Below are positions 51,893 through 62,565 of a stretch of DNA of 64,000 nt, one piece after another; positions within the stretch are counted from its first letter, which is position 1, and every line of letters starts with the position of its first letter. A program made the translations under genes and the position numbers. The stretch spans positions 31,863 to 95,862 of the forward strand of contig SIBR01000010.1 in NCBI GenBank assembly GCA_009695065.1. The letters are read 5' to 3'. Source of the DNA: Opitutus sp. (lineage in GTDB: Bacteria; Verrucomicrobiota; Verrucomicrobiae; Opitutales; Opitutaceae). Below the pieces are notes generated by a model. It was not told the origin of the DNA. It did no database searches and saw only the letters and a list, made by a program, of their open reading frames with translations.

Positions 51893-53275
51893 TCAGGGCT
51901 GGGCGTGCAGCAGTTTTCGGATCGCGCCCGTCAGGATTTTCTCGACCTCGGGCGAGACGAGCGAGTGGCCGGGGTCCGTTTCGTAGCCGCCTTGGGGATA
52001 AGCCGCCGCGGTGCCGATGTAGCCCGGGCCGTAGTCCCCGTAGGCCGCCATCGCGACGAAGCAATCCGGCCGCTCGGCTTTGGCCAGCAGTTGGTATTCC
52101 ACGAAAAGCTCACCCGGCAGGTGGAGGATCCGCGCGCGCCCGAGCCGGAGGCAGGCGAGTTCGATCCGGTGACCGCTGGCGCAGCGCCGCAGCCAGGCGA
52201 GTTGCGGGGCGGCGCCGGCGAGAAAGGTCGCGCCATCGCGCTCGTTGAGCCGGGCGCGGAGAAATTCCTCCGTGAGGTGAGCGGCCGGCGGCAGGGCGAC
52301 GGGCTCGACGGTCCACGCGATCGCGTCCGCCGTGGCCGGCTCCCGGCGGGTTGCCTCCCACGCCCGGCGCATGCCGTCCGCGAGGCGCTCGGCGAGGATG
52401 CGGCGATTTTCCGGGGATCCGTCGTTGTACTTGCCGGCGCCGACGTTGCCGCCCGCGCCGTCGAAATGGACGTGCAACGCCTGCGGCACGGTGATCTGGC
52501 GCAGAAAACGGGCCAGCCCGGGCACCTCCGGGTTCGGGATGCCGGTGGTCCGGTAGCTTTCCGGATGGCACGCGTAGTAACTCAGGACGGCGACGGGACC
52601 ACCCGGCCCCCAAAAGCTCACCAGCGAGACCATCGGGTCGATCACGCCGACGGGTTCGGCGCGCAACGCGGCGCTGCGGGTCGCGGTGAAACGCATCGCG
52701 CGTACCTTGCCGTCCGCGCCGAGGAGCCGGCGGTTGGAGGCAACGTCGTGCACCGGCGCCTCGCCGAGGCCAATTTCAGTGACAAGTTTCGCGGCGTTGA
52801 CCGAGGCCCGGACGGCGCCGTCGAGGCGCTGCAGGACCGCGCGGGTGAAGTCGCCTCCGAACCCACGGGGATCCAGCCGGGCCTGCACCAGTATTTTTTC
52901 CGCCGAGAAATCGGACGCCGGCGTGTCGTGGTTGTGCAGCGTGTGGACGGCCACGCGTTCGGGAACGGTGCCGGCGGCGGCGGCCAGGGTGGACCGGAAC
53001 GCGTCGTGGCTTTCGTTGGCGATGCCCAGCCAGTCGACGGCGCACAGCACGATGGGTTGTCCTGCTCCGAGCAGGACGATGCCGCGGGCGCGGAGGCCGA
53101 GATCCCACGGCTGGATCACGCGATCGTAGGACATCCAGGTGCCGGGGGGCGGCGTGGCATCAACGTCGAAGGTGGCGACCCGAATGTCCGCCGGCGGGCC
53201 CGCGGAGTCGGCGGCGTATGCCACCGGCCCGACGCACAGGAACAACAACAGCAGAAGAGGAGCTTTGGCGGTCAT
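51893..53275 (-). CDS. Secreted neutral-ceramidase-like hydrolase
   Basis: 460 residues. Signal peptide [46 protein letters not shown] replaces the usual ITPP motif with a family variant. [16 protein letters not shown] provides metal-binding histidines and [14 protein letters not shown] the later His. [16 protein letters not shown] is the glycine loop. No C-terminal ceramidase domain. It is between two dimethylformamidase-like genes, 29 nt downstream of one and divergent from the other; the pattern suggests cooperation on an amide substrate, which is speculative. Related genes occur at 32028 and 63759. Confidence 0.78.
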   Translation of the reverse strand: MTAKAPLLLLLFLCVGPVAYAADSAGPPADIRVATFDVDATPPPGTWMSYDRVIQPWDLGLRARGIVLLGAGQPIVLCAVDWLGIANESHDAFRSTLAAAAGTVPERVAVHTLHNHDTPASDFSAEKILVQARLDPRGFGGDFTRAVLQRLDGAVRASVNAAKLVTEIGLGEAPVHDVASNRRLLGADGKVRAMRFTATRSAALRAEPVGVIDPMVSLVSFWGPGGPVAVLSYYACHPESYRTTGIPNPEVPGLARFLRQITVPQALHVHFDGAGGNVGAGKYNDGSPENRRILAERLADGMRRAWEATRREPATADAIAWTVEPVALPPAAHLTEEFLRARLNERDGATFLAGAAPQLAWLRRCASGHRIELACLRLGRARILHLPGELFVEYQLLAKAERPDCFVAMAAYGDYGPGYIGTAAAYPQGGYETDPGHSLVSPEVEKILTGAIRKLLHAQP

Positions 53276-53455
53276 GGCAGGAGAATCGTTTCGGGTGAAG
53301 CGGCCGGCGCTACAAAAGGCGGGCGGCGCAAGGGGAGAGCACGGGCCGGGGTAAAACGAAAACGCGTTTCACGGCAGAAACCGGGAGGGTGAAAGGAGCG
53401 GAACGCGTTGCCGCGGGATTGCAATCGCGATGCGCCCCCGTCTTCCTGTTGGCCC

Positions 53456-54973
53456 ATGACGCGTCGCGATTTCCTCCACACCGGGACCTCGGCCGCAATG
53501 GTCGGCGCCGCCCTTCGCTCCCAAGCCGCCTCCCTCTCGCCCCGTCCGCGGGGTTCCCTCATCGCCGAGGAAAACGCCCGGGAGGGCGCGCGCGACTGGC
53601 AGCTGACCCGCGTGCGTCCGGACAAGGATGGCTTTCGTTCGGCGTTGATCGAGGGCTATTGCTCGCGCCAGAGCGTGCTCGCCGGCGAGTCGATCGACAT
53701 CATGGTGTCGGCGAACCCGGCGCGGAAGTTCCGTCTCGAGATCTTTCGCTCGGGTTACTACGGCGGCCGCGGCGCGCGCAAGATGATGGAACTGGGGCCG
53801 TTTGACGCCACGACGCAGGTTACGCCGCCGATCGGCGAGAAGAGCCTCTTCGAGTGCCGCTGGTCGCCGACGCTCAGCCTCAAGATCCCCTCGGACTGGC
53901 CGAGTGGCGTCTACCTTGGACGCATGACCACCGTGCCGGCGACGGCGGCGGAGCCGTATTGGCAGAGTTACGTGGTGTTCATTGTGCGGGACGAGCGGCC
54001 CGCCGACATCCTGTTTCAATGCAGCGACAACACGTGGCAGGCCTACAATCGCTGGCCGAATAATTATTCGGTCTACACCCATCCCAAGGGCGTGCAGGGC
54101 CCGTGGGCCGACGTGAGTTTCGACCGGCCCTATGCGCGCGAGGCGCAGTGGGCGGGCATCGTCAACGACCCGCTGACCTTCGGCTCGGGCGGCTGGCTGT
54201 GTTTCGAGTTTCCGCTCGCCTACTGGCTGGAACAGCACGGCTACGACGTGAGCTATTGCTCGAACAGCGACATGCTGACGCCCGCCCGCGGCCTGAAATG
54301 CAAGACGTTCCTGAGCGTGGGTCACGACGAGTATTGGGACATCCGGCAATTCCGCAGCGCCGAGAAGATGCGCGATGCCGGGGTGAACCTGATGTTCCTA
54401 GCGGGCAATTCCGTGTGCTGGGTGTCACCGTATCGGGACAGTTACGACGGCCGGCCCAACCGGATCACCTTCCGGGGTGGACCGTACGGTGGCGACCAAG
54501 AGTACGCGAAGAACCGGCACAAAAACAACGGCCCGTTTCCGCACAACGGACCGGATGAGGGCCTGCTCATGGGCGCGCGCAACATCGAACCCATCAACGG
54601 CGGAGGCGACTGGATCTGTGTAAAGCCGGACAACTGGATTTTCGAAGGCACGGGCATGAAGCAAGGCGAGAGCATTCCCGGACTGATCGGCTGGGAATAT
54701 CACGGCAAGGCGGCGACGGAGATTCCCGGCCTGGAGGTGGTCGGGGCCGGCACCGCGTGGGTGGGCGGGGTGCGCCCGCAGCAATGGACGGCGACGGTTT
54801 ATCCGGGACCGAAAGGCAATTTTGTGTTCAACGCCGCCACGATCTGGTGGGCGCAGGCGATGTCGACTCCGCCCGGCCACGTGCTGCCGTGGTCGCACTG
54901 GAGCCGGCCGCACGGGCCCGACGACCGCGTCCAGCGGATCATGACGAATCTCCTGAACCGCGCGCTGCGGTGA
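53456..54973 (+). CDS. Tat-exported N,N-dimethylformamidase beta-subunit-like protein (paralogue)
   Basis: 505 residues from ATG 53456; leader MTRRDFLHTGTSAAMVGAALRS with twin Arg. Same domain as the gene at 50316: ARDWQLTRVRPDKDGFRSALIEGYCSRQSV, PYWQSYVVFIVRDERPADILFQCSDNTWQAYNRWP, FLSVGHDEYWDIRQF, and the shared HVLPWSHWSRPHGPDDRVQRIM end. Clear differences include a longer insertion near residue 360 (PYGGDQEYAKNRHKNNGPFPHNG). It is divergent from the ceramidase-like gene with a 180-nt spacer, so one regulator could serve both. Function inferred only from the DMFase relationship. Confidence 0.78.
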   Translation: MTRRDFLHTGTSAAMVGAALRSQAASLSPRPRGSLIAEENAREGARDWQLTRVRPDKDGFRSALIEGYCSRQSVLAGESIDIMVSANPARKFRLEIFRSGYYGGRGARKMMELGPFDATTQVTPPIGEKSLFECRWSPTLSLKIPSDWPSGVYLGRMTTVPATAAEPYWQSYVVFIVRDERPADILFQCSDNTWQAYNRWPNNYSVYTHPKGVQGPWADVSFDRPYAREAQWAGIVNDPLTFGSGGWLCFEFPLAYWLEQHGYDVSYCSNSDMLTPARGLKCKTFLSVGHDEYWDIRQFRSAEKMRDAGVNLMFLAGNSVCWVSPYRDSYDGRPNRITFRGGPYGGDQEYAKNRHKNNGPFPHNGPDEGLLMGARNIEPINGGGDWICVKPDNWIFEGTGMKQGESIPGLIGWEYHGKAATEIPGLEVVGAGTAWVGGVRPQQWTATVYPGPKGNFVFNAATIWWAQAMSTPPGHVLPWSHWSRPHGPDDRVQRIMTNLLNRALR

Positions 54974-55246
54974 CCGGCTGCCTGCCTATTTGGGGGCGGC
55001 ATGGGCTTTAATCGATTTCGGCGGGGCCCCCCAAGCGCAGAGGTCGATGGCGCTTTTTCCGCCGGAGCCGGAATTTCAACCGGGGCCAGGATCCTTTTCG
55101 CCACGACTTTGTATTTCAAACAAAAGTGCGTAATTTTCGTTCACTATCGCCTTGCGCCGAGCTGGCACCAGCATCCTCGTCCCTGCTCGATTTTCGTCAA
55201 TTTCCCGCCAATGCGTCTACCAACCTAAACCCTACACACACCACCC

Positions 55247-58200
55247 ATGAGAACGATTACACCCCTCTGTTTGCGCAGAGGCTGGATATTTTTTGTCGCC
55301 TGCTTGCTGCCGCTGCTGGCCCATGGCCAGGCGGGGGGGGCCGGGGGCACAATTACCGGCCGGGTCAGCAACAGTGCCACGCATTCCTATCTCGAGGGGG
55401 CGACGGTGATGATCGATGGCACGAATCGCGCGGAGGTCACCGATCGCGAGGGCCGTTTTCAATTTGCCGATGTGGCGGCGGGTCCAGCAACGCTGGCCGT
55501 GAGTTTTGCCGGCTTGGACACCCAGAAGATTCCGGTAACCGTGCAGGCCGGACAGCCGGTGGTGCGCGACGTCGAACTGACGTCGGAAATCTATAAATTG
55601 GAAAAATTCACCGTGGCCGGTCAGCGCGAAGGCACGGCCAAGGCCGAGACGCTGCAGCGGATCGCGCCCAACGTGAAAGCGGTGGTTTCATCCGACACGT
55701 TCGGCAACGTGGCGGACGGCAATATCGGCGACCTTTTGCAGCACATGGCGGGACTGACCGGAGATTACAACGGCCCAGAAGTGCGCCAAGTGAGCATCCG
55801 CGGTGTCAGCTCCGCGTTGAACTCGGTGACGATGGACGGCCAGCAGGTGGCCAGCGCCCAATCGGCTGGCACCGGCCGCCAGTTCGAGTTTGAGCAGGCT
55901 TCGCTGGGCAACATCGAAACCATCGAAGTGACCAAGGCGCCGACGCCGGACATGGACGGAGCCTCGATCGGCGGGAGCGTGAACCTGGTGACCAAGAGTG
56001 CCTTCGATCGCGCTGGCGGCCGGGTCATTACCTTCGGTGCGGGTTTTGCCACGCAGACCGGATGGCAGGGACACACCGACAAGTGGAAACAGCCGGTCAA
56101 GGGCTATGGTCCCTCGTTCAACTTCTCCTACCAGGATGTGCTCGGAGAAAAGCGGAATATCGGCATCACGGTCACCGGCCTGCTGCACAGCGCGCCGCAG
56201 GGGAACGCGAACATCAACAACTCCTACGAGCGAAAAAACGCGGAGGGCCCGGCTTTCAACTATAGCACCGGACGGCGCATGCTGAGCAACACCCGGACCC
56301 GCGTCGCGGCGGGCGTGAAACTGGACTACCGCTGGAGCGACGAGACGACGGTGTCGTTCAACACCTCCTGGAATTATTTCCACGAAGATTCCGATTCGCG
56401 GACGCACACGCTTAGTTCGGTCGGCGTCGCAACCACCGCGACCCCGCAGGTGCTGGCGACCGTCAATGCCAATGGCAACCGGACCGGTGGCGGGTATATC
56501 AATCCGAACTACACCAGCCAGATTACGCGCGTGTATGCCCACCCGACGCTATCGTTGAGCAATGGCTCGGTCGGCGCCACCGACAAATCGGGCCGGACCT
56601 ACCTGTTCTCCCCCTCGGTCAAGCATCGCTTCGACGGCATGACCATCAACTACAGCCTGAGCTATTCGAATTCGGCCACCTATTACGATCCGTCGCAAAA
56701 CCGGTCGAAGTATGTCTCCCGGCCCAAGGGCACGGTGATTTACCAGATGGGTGGCGTCGGCTACATCGTGGATCGCACGCAGTTTCAATATTACCCGGTC
56801 ATCACCCAGGCCGAAGGGCCCAACCTCTATGATTTGAACAACTACCGTTCGCTGCTGCTGACGCAGACGGATCAGCGGGGTTACGACACGGTGTTGGGCG
56901 GGAAATTTGACTTCAAGAAGGACCTGCGCCTGTCGCTGCCGACCTACCTCAAGACGGGCTTTACCGTGCAGGAACAGAGGCGGCAGCTCTGGCAGGATCC
57001 CCGTCGTTACAACTACACCGGGCCGGACGGAGTCTTCGGCACGGCGGACGACAATACGGGGCTGGGTCAGTTCGCCGAGGCCCCGCGGGGCACGAGCGAC
57101 GAGGACAAATACTACAAGAACCGCGGTGGCGTCCCGCCTTGGATGAGTCCCTTCGGGGTGGCCCGCCACCAGAAGCTTTATCCGGAACTTTGGAAAGAAG
57201 ACATCGCCTTCACCTCGGGAAAGCTGACGAGCAATCAGATGATGAAGGAGCAGGTGGCCGCCGCCTATGTCATGGGCAACGTCAAAATCGGCGCGGTGTC
57301 GGCCCTCGCCGGCGTGCGGATGGAAGATACCCAGGACGAGGGCGAAGGCCCGGTTAGCCGCCTGTCCCCCGTCGAGGTTGCCCGTCGGGCCGCCTGGGTC
57401 GGGCCCATAACGGATCCGGAACAACGCCGCCGCAATCTCGAGCAGTTCGGCGCGCGGACGACGAACAAGGGCCAGTATCGCTTCTACCTGCCCGGCGTGC
57501 ATTTGAAGTATGAGCCGATCAGCGGCCTGGTTTCGCGGTTGAGTTGGTCGACGGGCGTCGGCCGGCCGGCATTCGGCTCCATCCTCCCGAACACCACTGT
57601 GAGTGACACGGCGCAGACCGTGACGATCAGCAATCCGAGCCTAAAGCCGCAGTATTCGAACAACTGGGACTTCACCGCCGAGTATTATTTCAAGCCGCAG
57701 GGGATGGTCTCGATCGGCGCCTTCCACAAGAAGATCCGCGACTACATCGGCACCGACAACAGCCAGTATGTCGTGGCCGGGCAGGACAACGGTTTCGACG
57801 GGCAGTTCGTCGGCTACAACATCCGGACGTCGGCCAACAACGGCTATGCGACGATCAAGGGCATCGAGGCCAGCTACCAGCAGCAGCTGACTTTCCTTCC
57901 CGGGTGGGCGAAGGGACTCGGCCTCTACGCCAACTACACCAAGTTGCAGACCGAGGGAAACAACTCCGCCTTCGCGACCGGTGCGGCCTCCAGTGCGGGT
58001 GGAACCATTGCCGGTTTCCTCGATTCGACCGGCAATCTCGGGCTGAGCTATCGTGGGCACGGATTTGATCTGCAATTGCAGGCGGTCTATCGCGGCAAGT
58101 ATCTGACGAGCAACTCGACGACCGCGGCGCTGGTCATCTACCAGACTGCCAAGACGACGTGGAGCTGGAAGTCGCGGTATAATTTCTCGAAAAACCTGGG

Positions 58201-58330
58201 GGTCTTTTTCGACGTCGAGAACCTCTTCGAGGAGCCGCTCGACAATCTCTACGCCCTCTATCCGGAACGATACACCACCTACCGGGTGTTTCACGCCAAG
58301 ATCACCGGTGGGCTCACCGGCCGGTTCTGA
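55247..58330 (+). CDS. TonB-dependent receptor with N-terminal carboxypeptidase-regulatory-like domain
   Basis: 1027 residues. The signal peptide ends LLAHGQ. Residues about 35-110 are a CarboxypepD_reg-like domain (TITGRVSNSATHSYLEGATVMIDG). The plug (about 130-240) has VKAVVSSDTFGNVADGNIGDLLQHMAGLTGDY, QVSIRGVSSALNSVTMDG and IETIEVTKAPTPDMDG. The rest is an outer-membrane barrel of many Tyr/Asn-rich strands ending FHAKITGGLTGRF with terminal Phe. No SusD partner is adjacent, so it is a lone receptor importing an unknown ligand, perhaps a glycan or peptide product of the nearby hydrolases. The AT-richer 5' spacer (55090-55240) may hold its promoter. Confidence 0.9.
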   Translation: MRTITPLCLRRGWIFFVACLLPLLAHGQAGGAGGTITGRVSNSATHSYLEGATVMIDGTNRAEVTDREGRFQFADVAAGPATLAVSFAGLDTQKIPVTVQAGQPVVRDVELTSEIYKLEKFTVAGQREGTAKAETLQRIAPNVKAVVSSDTFGNVADGNIGDLLQHMAGLTGDYNGPEVRQVSIRGVSSALNSVTMDGQQVASAQSAGTGRQFEFEQASLGNIETIEVTKAPTPDMDGASIGGSVNLVTKSAFDRAGGRVITFGAGFATQTGWQGHTDKWKQPVKGYGPSFNFSYQDVLGEKRNIGITVTGLLHSAPQGNANINNSYERKNAEGPAFNYSTGRRMLSNTRTRVAAGVKLDYRWSDETTVSFNTSWNYFHEDSDSRTHTLSSVGVATTATPQVLATVNANGNRTGGGYINPNYTSQITRVYAHPTLSLSNGSVGATDKSGRTYLFSPSVKHRFDGMTINYSLSYSNSATYYDPSQNRSKYVSRPKGTVIYQMGGVGYIVDRTQFQYYPVITQAEGPNLYDLNNYRSLLLTQTDQRGYDTVLGGKFDFKKDLRLSLPTYLKTGFTVQEQRRQLWQDPRRYNYTGPDGVFGTADDNTGLGQFAEAPRGTSDEDKYYKNRGGVPPWMSPFGVARHQKLYPELWKEDIAFTSGKLTSNQMMKEQVAAAYVMGNVKIGAVSALAGVRMEDTQDEGEGPVSRLSPVEVARRAAWVGPITDPEQRRRNLEQFGARTTNKGQYRFYLPGVHLKYEPISGLVSRLSWSTGVGRPAFGSILPNTTVSDTAQTVTISNPSLKPQYSNNWDFTAEYYFKPQGMVSIGAFHKKIRDYIGTDNSQYVVAGQDNGFDGQFVGYNIRTSANNGYATIKGIEASYQQQLTFLPGWAKGLGLYANYTKLQTEGNNSAFATGAASSAGGTIAGFLDSTGNLGLSYRGHGFDLQLQAVYRGKYLTSNSTTAALVIYQTAKTTWSWKSRYNFSKNLGVFFDVENLFEEPLDNLYALYPERYTTYRVFHAKITGGLTGRF

Positions 58331-58517
58331 TCCGGAGCAGCGGCCGGGTGGCGGCGATGACGTATCTCTATCCGCAGTTTCTCTTTGGCTTGAACGGACG
58401 CATGTAACCGTTCGGTCTGACTTGGCCATCATTGGTCTCGACCCCAGGCGCTTCCCGCGCTGCGCTTGGGGCCTCTTGGGAGAGTTGCCTTCGTCTTAAC
58501 CGTTTCCCGTACTACTA

Positions 58518-59888
58518 ATGACTATGCGAACGTTCAGCCTCGGTTTGCTGCTCTCCACCCTCGTCTACGCCGGTCCGGCCGTCGGACCCGAGGGGTGGAC
58601 GACGGCTACGCCGCGCGACGAAATCAAACCGCTTTTCTCCTACGATCCCAAGGGCGGACCCGATCGCCAGGGCAGCTTCGTGATCGAGTCGGACCAACGC
58701 GAAGGGCTGTTTGGTCGCTGGACGAAGACGTTTCCGGTGACCGGCGGGCAGTATTACCGCTTCATCGTCCTGCGCAAAACCGACGGACCGGGCTCGCCCC
58801 GCCGGACCGGGGTCGCCCGGGTGTTGTGGCGCGATGCCAGGGGCAAGCCGGTGAAGCAGGCCACGGCCCCGTTCAAATCCTATCCCGCCGGGCAGCGCCC
58901 GGCCTTCACCTCCTACCATCCCGGAGAAACCCCGAACGCCGACCCGGAGTATCCGGAGGACGGGAACACCGACGCCCGCGGCTGGACGGAGGTTTCCGGG
59001 ATGTATCTCGTGCCGCCGGCGGCGACGCAGGCCATCGTGGAGCTGGAATTTCGCTGGGCACCCCGCACGCGGACGGAATGGGCGGGACTGGCGTTCGCCG
59101 CAACGACTCCGCCGAAGCCGCGCACGGCCCGGCTCGCCACCGTACATTTTGTGCCGCGGACCGCAAAAACCGCCGACGCGCGCCGGCAGGCATTCGAACC
59201 GTTGATCGACCAAGCCGCGGCCCAACGGGCGGATCTCGTCGTGCTGCCCGAAGTCCTCACCTACGGCAACGGCGAGACATACTTCAGTGCCGCCGAACCG
59301 ATCCCGGGTCCGTCGACGGAATACTTCGGCGCTCTGGCGAAGAAACATAATCTCTACCTCGTCCCCGGGCTCCTCGAACGGGCGGGCTCGCTGATTTACA
59401 ACGTGGCCGTACTCATCGGTCCGGACGGCAAAGTGGTCGGCAAGTATCGCAAGATCTGTCTGCCGCGCGGCGAGATCGAGGGCGGCATCACGCCCGGTTA
59501 CGACTATCCGGTCTTTGCGACCCGCTTTGGGAAGGTAGGCATGATGATCTGCTACGACGGTTTCTACCCCGAGGTGGCGCGGGGGCTGGCGAACAATGGC
59601 GCGGAAGTCATCGCGTGGCCCGTGATGGGTTGTAATCCGATGCTCGGCGCGGCGCGGGCCACCGAGAACCACGTCTACGTGGTCAGCAGCACGCACACCG
59701 ACGTGAAGGAAAACTGGATGATTTCGGCGGTCTACGGTCACGATGGCCTCCCCCTCGCGCAGGCGAAGGAATGGGGCACGGTGGCCGTGGCGGAAGTGGA
59801 TCTCAGCCACCCGCCGACCTGGCCGGGCCTTGGCAACATGCGCGCCGAAATGCCGCGCCACCGGCCGCTGGATGTCTCGGTGCGGTGA
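58518..59888 (+). CDS. Secreted nitrilase-fold carbon-nitrogen hydrolase
   Basis: 456 residues from ATG 58518 (58524 also possible) with a signal peptide [17 protein letters not shown]. Residues 25-190 are a jelly-roll-like domain of unknown role. Residues 200-440 are a nitrilase-superfamily fold with the Glu-Lys-Cys triad: Glu in [13 protein letters not shown], Lys in [12 protein letters not shown] and Cys in [13 protein letters not shown]. Relatives act as amidases or carbamoylases. Export is unusual for this superfamily but recurs in Verrucomicrobiota. It follows the TonB receptor by about 190 nt and may process imported or surface amides; this is inference. Confidence 0.83.
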   Translation: MTMRTFSLGLLLSTLVYAGPAVGPEGWTTATPRDEIKPLFSYDPKGGPDRQGSFVIESDQREGLFGRWTKTFPVTGGQYYRFIVLRKTDGPGSPRRTGVARVLWRDARGKPVKQATAPFKSYPAGQRPAFTSYHPGETPNADPEYPEDGNTDARGWTEVSGMYLVPPAATQAIVELEFRWAPRTRTEWAGLAFAATTPPKPRTARLATVHFVPRTAKTADARRQAFEPLIDQAAAQRADLVVLPEVLTYGNGETYFSAAEPIPGPSTEYFGALAKKHNLYLVPGLLERAGSLIYNVAVLIGPDGKVVGKYRKICLPRGEIEGGITPGYDYPVFATRFGKVGMMICYDGFYPEVARGLANNGAEVIAWPVMGCNPMLGAARATENHVYVVSSTHTDVKENWMISAVYGHDGLPLAQAKEWGTVAVAEVDLSHPPTWPGLGNMRAEMPRHRPLDVSVR

Positions 59889-60060
59889 TCGCTCGGGGTT
59901 TTTCGAAACAAGCGCGTCCTTGAAGTGCGGGGGGTAGGGCAAGGTGGGCGGCCTGCGGCGCGGGGGATTGTTCACCGCCATTTCCAGGGATTTGCCTGGA
60001 TTCTCCTTTTCGTGGAAAAGGACGGTTGATCAAACAAGTGCCGAGCCCCTCCCTCGCAAT

Positions 60061-60535
60061 ATGCCCCGCGTCCCGTGTTCAACGAACTGCCGTGCGCCCG
60101 GCGCTGACACGATTTCGATTTTGGTTCTGAGCTTCCTGCTGTTATCCGCGCGTGCAGCCGAGCCGTTGCCGGGCACGGAAGTGTTGCGCGCCGATGACGA
60201 CCTTTCCGAACAGATGGCGGCGGGGGTTTCCCGTTATTTCGAGCGTGAGACGTTGTTGTCGCCGGCGGGCCGCGCCAGCCCGTGTCCGACCTCGAATAGG
60301 TCGCGACGGTGACCACCCCGGCAAAGGTGGCCGAGACGGACGCGTTCACCGCCTACGCGGTGCGTTGGCCGCTGTTCGACGGCGTGCATGGCGAGGGCTT
60401 GCTGCTCCAGCCAAAGGGGCCCGTGACTGCGCGCGTCGTGGTGATTCCCGATGCCGACCAACCGCCCGAAACGCTCATCGGTCTCGGGTCCGCTCTGCCG
60501 GCCGAGCGCCAGCACGCGCGGCGGTTGGGGGCGAG
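60061..60535 (+). pseudogene. Remnant of a secreted alpha/beta-hydrolase with internal deletion
   Basis: A signal-like start (MPRVPCSTNC, ILVLSFLLLSARAAEPLPG) leads into GTEVLRADDDLSEQMAAGVSRYFERETLLSP, the beginning of a large hydrolase family (acetylxylan-esterase/dienelactone-hydrolase-like). About 60 family residues are then missing. A second stretch in another frame reads VATVTTPAKVAETDAFTAYAVRWPLFDGVHGEGLLLQPKG and VVVIPDADQPPETLIGLGSALPAE, preceded in frame by TAG (60299-60301) where Leu is expected. The fragment ends at ARRLGAS, where it joins the sialidase fragment. The rest of the gene, including the catalytic elbow, is gone. Confidence 0.75.
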
Positions 60536-61354
60536 TTGATCGTGCTGACGTCCGGCTGGTCGGGTCGCGGGCCTCCCGGCGAAAAGCAAACGCGCGGGCG
60601 GCTGCGCTACGACACGCTCGGGCCGTGGGTCAGCCGCTCGCCGGACGGCGGGCTGTCGTGGTGGGTCGATAAGCAGGCCTTTCCGCAAACGGCCTCGACC
60701 GGGCAGCCGAACGTGCCCTTTGGCGACGTTCAGATCGCGAACAATGGCGACCTCGGAGTCGCCGTGTATACGACCGAGGGTCGATTGACGGACAAATATC
60801 AGGACCGGAAATTCCGGTCATTTTTCTACCGCAGCAAGGACGACGGAAAGACGTGGGGCGAACCCGTCCCCATCACATCGGCCAATGAGACGACCGTGCT
60901 GCACCTTGGGGATGGCCGCTGGCTGGCGCTGGCCCGCACCGGAACGGGCGTGGAAAGAAAGGATGCCCTGGACCTTTTCGGGTCGGCGGACGACGGCCGC
61001 TCCTGGCAGTTCAAGCGGACGATGACCGGCTACCAGCGCGTCAACGGGAACCTGGCCAGGCTCCGCGACGGCCGGGTGCTTTTCACTTACGGGGACCGCT
61101 GGTCGCCCCATGGCACGAGAGGCCTAGAGGCCGCGGTGAGCGCCGACGGGGGCGAGACGTGGAGCGACCGCGTCCGCCTCACCGACTGGAACGGACTCGA
61201 CGGGGGATATCCTTCATCGGTGCAGCGGGCCGACGGCCAGATTGTGACCGCCTATTACTGTTCGGCGCTTCCCGGGGATCCCCCGACCTCGGCGAATAAC
61301 TATCACATGGGCGTTCTCGTGTGGGATGCTGCGCGAACGTTTCCCAAGCCGTGA
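60520..61354 (+). pseudogene. Sialidase-like (BNR/Asp-box) fragment fused to the hydrolase relic
   Basis: About 275 residues of a six-bladed propeller sialidase without its N-terminus and signal peptide. It begins in GGELIVLTSGWSGRG immediately after the hydrolase relic; the joint lies near 60520-60535. Four Asp boxes of the form SxDxGxxW occur: SPDGGLSW, SKDDGKTW, SADDGRSW and SADGGETW. The end (YHMGVLVWDAARTFPKP) is complete. Sialidase-type proteins cleave sialic acid or act on other glycans; lacking the leading blade and its Arg, this one is unlikely to be active or exported. It reads as the product of a deletion that joined two neighbouring genes. Confidence 0.75.
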
Positions 61355-61497
61355 TGACAGGGTTTTGAATTTCGTTGGGCGACGCCCGGCCCTGGCCGAT
61401 CAGGGAATGACGCCTGCCCTGCGATTCAGCGTTGTCGTGGCGCCGCGGGTCGTCTGCGATAAAGCTTCAACCGATCCCTGCGGAACCCCCTTTGCCG

Positions 61498-62565
61498 ATG
61501 CCATCGTTTACCCTGACCCAAACCGAGCTCACGCTTGAGAAACGTGTGCCGCTGACCATCAGCCGAGGCACCTATACGCACAGTCAGCTGCTCTGGCTCC
61601 GGCTCGCGGCCGGCGGATACGAAGGTTGGGGTGAGGCCGTGGAATTTTCCGTCGATGGCGTGGAGCAGACCTTCGACGACTTGAAACGCGGGACGAGCGC
61701 GGCCGCGGCGATTCTCGGCCGTCACGATGCCGCCGACCGGGAGGGCATCGAGGCCGCGTTGCTGGCAGCAATGATTCCGTCCGCGGTGCGCAGCGCCGTC
61801 GACCAGGCCTGGTGGGACTGGCACGGCCGGACGACGGGCACGCCGGTCTGGCGCCTCTGGGGTCTCGACCCCCAGCGGGCGCCGGTGACTTCGGTAACGA
61901 TCGGGATTTCCAGTCCGGAAGCGGCCCAGCGGCGCGTGCGGTTGTGGCTGGAGCTGGGCGATCTGCGGGCGTTCAAGATCAAGCTGGGCTCGCCCGCGGG
62001 AATCGCGGCCGACCGGGAAATGTTTTCCGCGGTGGCCGAGGTCATCCCGGCTGGCGCCAAGATCAGTGTCGACGCCAATGGCGGCTGGTCGGTGGACGAC
62101 GCGATCCGCATGAGCAGCTGGCTCGCGGCGCGGGGGATCGATCATCTCGAACAACCGCTCCGCCGGGGGCTGGAGCCCGAACTCCGGCGGGTGCGCCAGG
62201 CCTCTCCGCTGCCGGTGATGCTCGATGAGAGCGTTTTCACCAGTGCGGATATCGAGCCACTGGTCCGCCTCGAGGCGCTCGACGGCTTCAACATCAAGCT
62301 GATGAAATGCGGCGGATTGTCCGAGGCCCGACGCATGGTGGAGGTGGCGCGCGCCCACGGCCTGCGGATCCTCGTCGGCTGCTATGGGAATTCCGCCCTG
62401 GCCAACACCGCCGGCGCGGTGCTCGGGCCGCTGGTGGATTATCTCGACCTCGACAGTCATCTCAATTTGAAGGACGACCCGTTTTCCGGGGCGCGGCTCG
62501 AGGCCGGCCGGTTCGTCCTTTCTCCGCAGCCCGGATTTGGAGTTACCTATGCACCCCCCGTCTGA
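61498..62565 (+). CDS. dgcA: DgcA-like N-acyl amino acid racemase (enolase superfamily)
   Basis: 355 residues from ATG 61498. Capping domain 1-125; barrel with KxK in FKIKLGSP, Asp in KISVDANGGW, Glu in DHLEQPL, Asp in VMLDESVF, and Lys in NIKLMKCGG on the opposite side. This arrangement is that of the dipeptide epimerase/N-acylamino acid racemase group. The next gene is DUF1611 (DgcN-like), with a 17-nt overlap. Together they match the DgcN-DgcA pathway known from marine bacteria and haloarchaea, in which DgcN acetylates D-glutamate and DgcA racemises N-acetyl-D-glutamate. The pairing gives better support than the sequence alone. An L-Ala-D/L-Glu epimerase role remains possible. Confidence 0.78.
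   Translation: MPSFTLTQTELTLEKRVPLTISRGTYTHSQLLWLRLAAGGYEGWGEAVEFSVDGVEQTFDDLKRGTSAAAAILGRHDAADREGIEAALLAAMIPSAVRSAVDQAWWDWHGRTTGTPVWRLWGLDPQRAPVTSVTIGISSPEAAQRRVRLWLELGDLRAFKIKLGSPAGIAADREMFSAVAEVIPAGAKISVDANGGWSVDDAIRMSSWLAARGIDHLEQPLRRGLEPELRRVRQASPLPVMLDESVFTSADIEPLVRLEALDGFNIKLMKCGGLSEARRMVEVARAHGLRILVGCYGNSALANTAGAVLGPLVDYLDLDSHLNLKDDPFSGARLEAGRFVLSPQPGFGVTYAPPV

Noticed and set aside
60309..60539. A separate small gene of 76 residues
   Set aside because: Its sequence is an internal piece of the same large hydrolase family, continuous upstream through an in-frame TAG, so it is part of the relic.
2378..61354. Reassigned stop codons explaining the in-frame TAG and TGA codons
   Set aside because: Intact genes here end at TAG and TGA normally (for example 40905, 50280, 63625 and 17220), so a code change is not credible; error or decay is.
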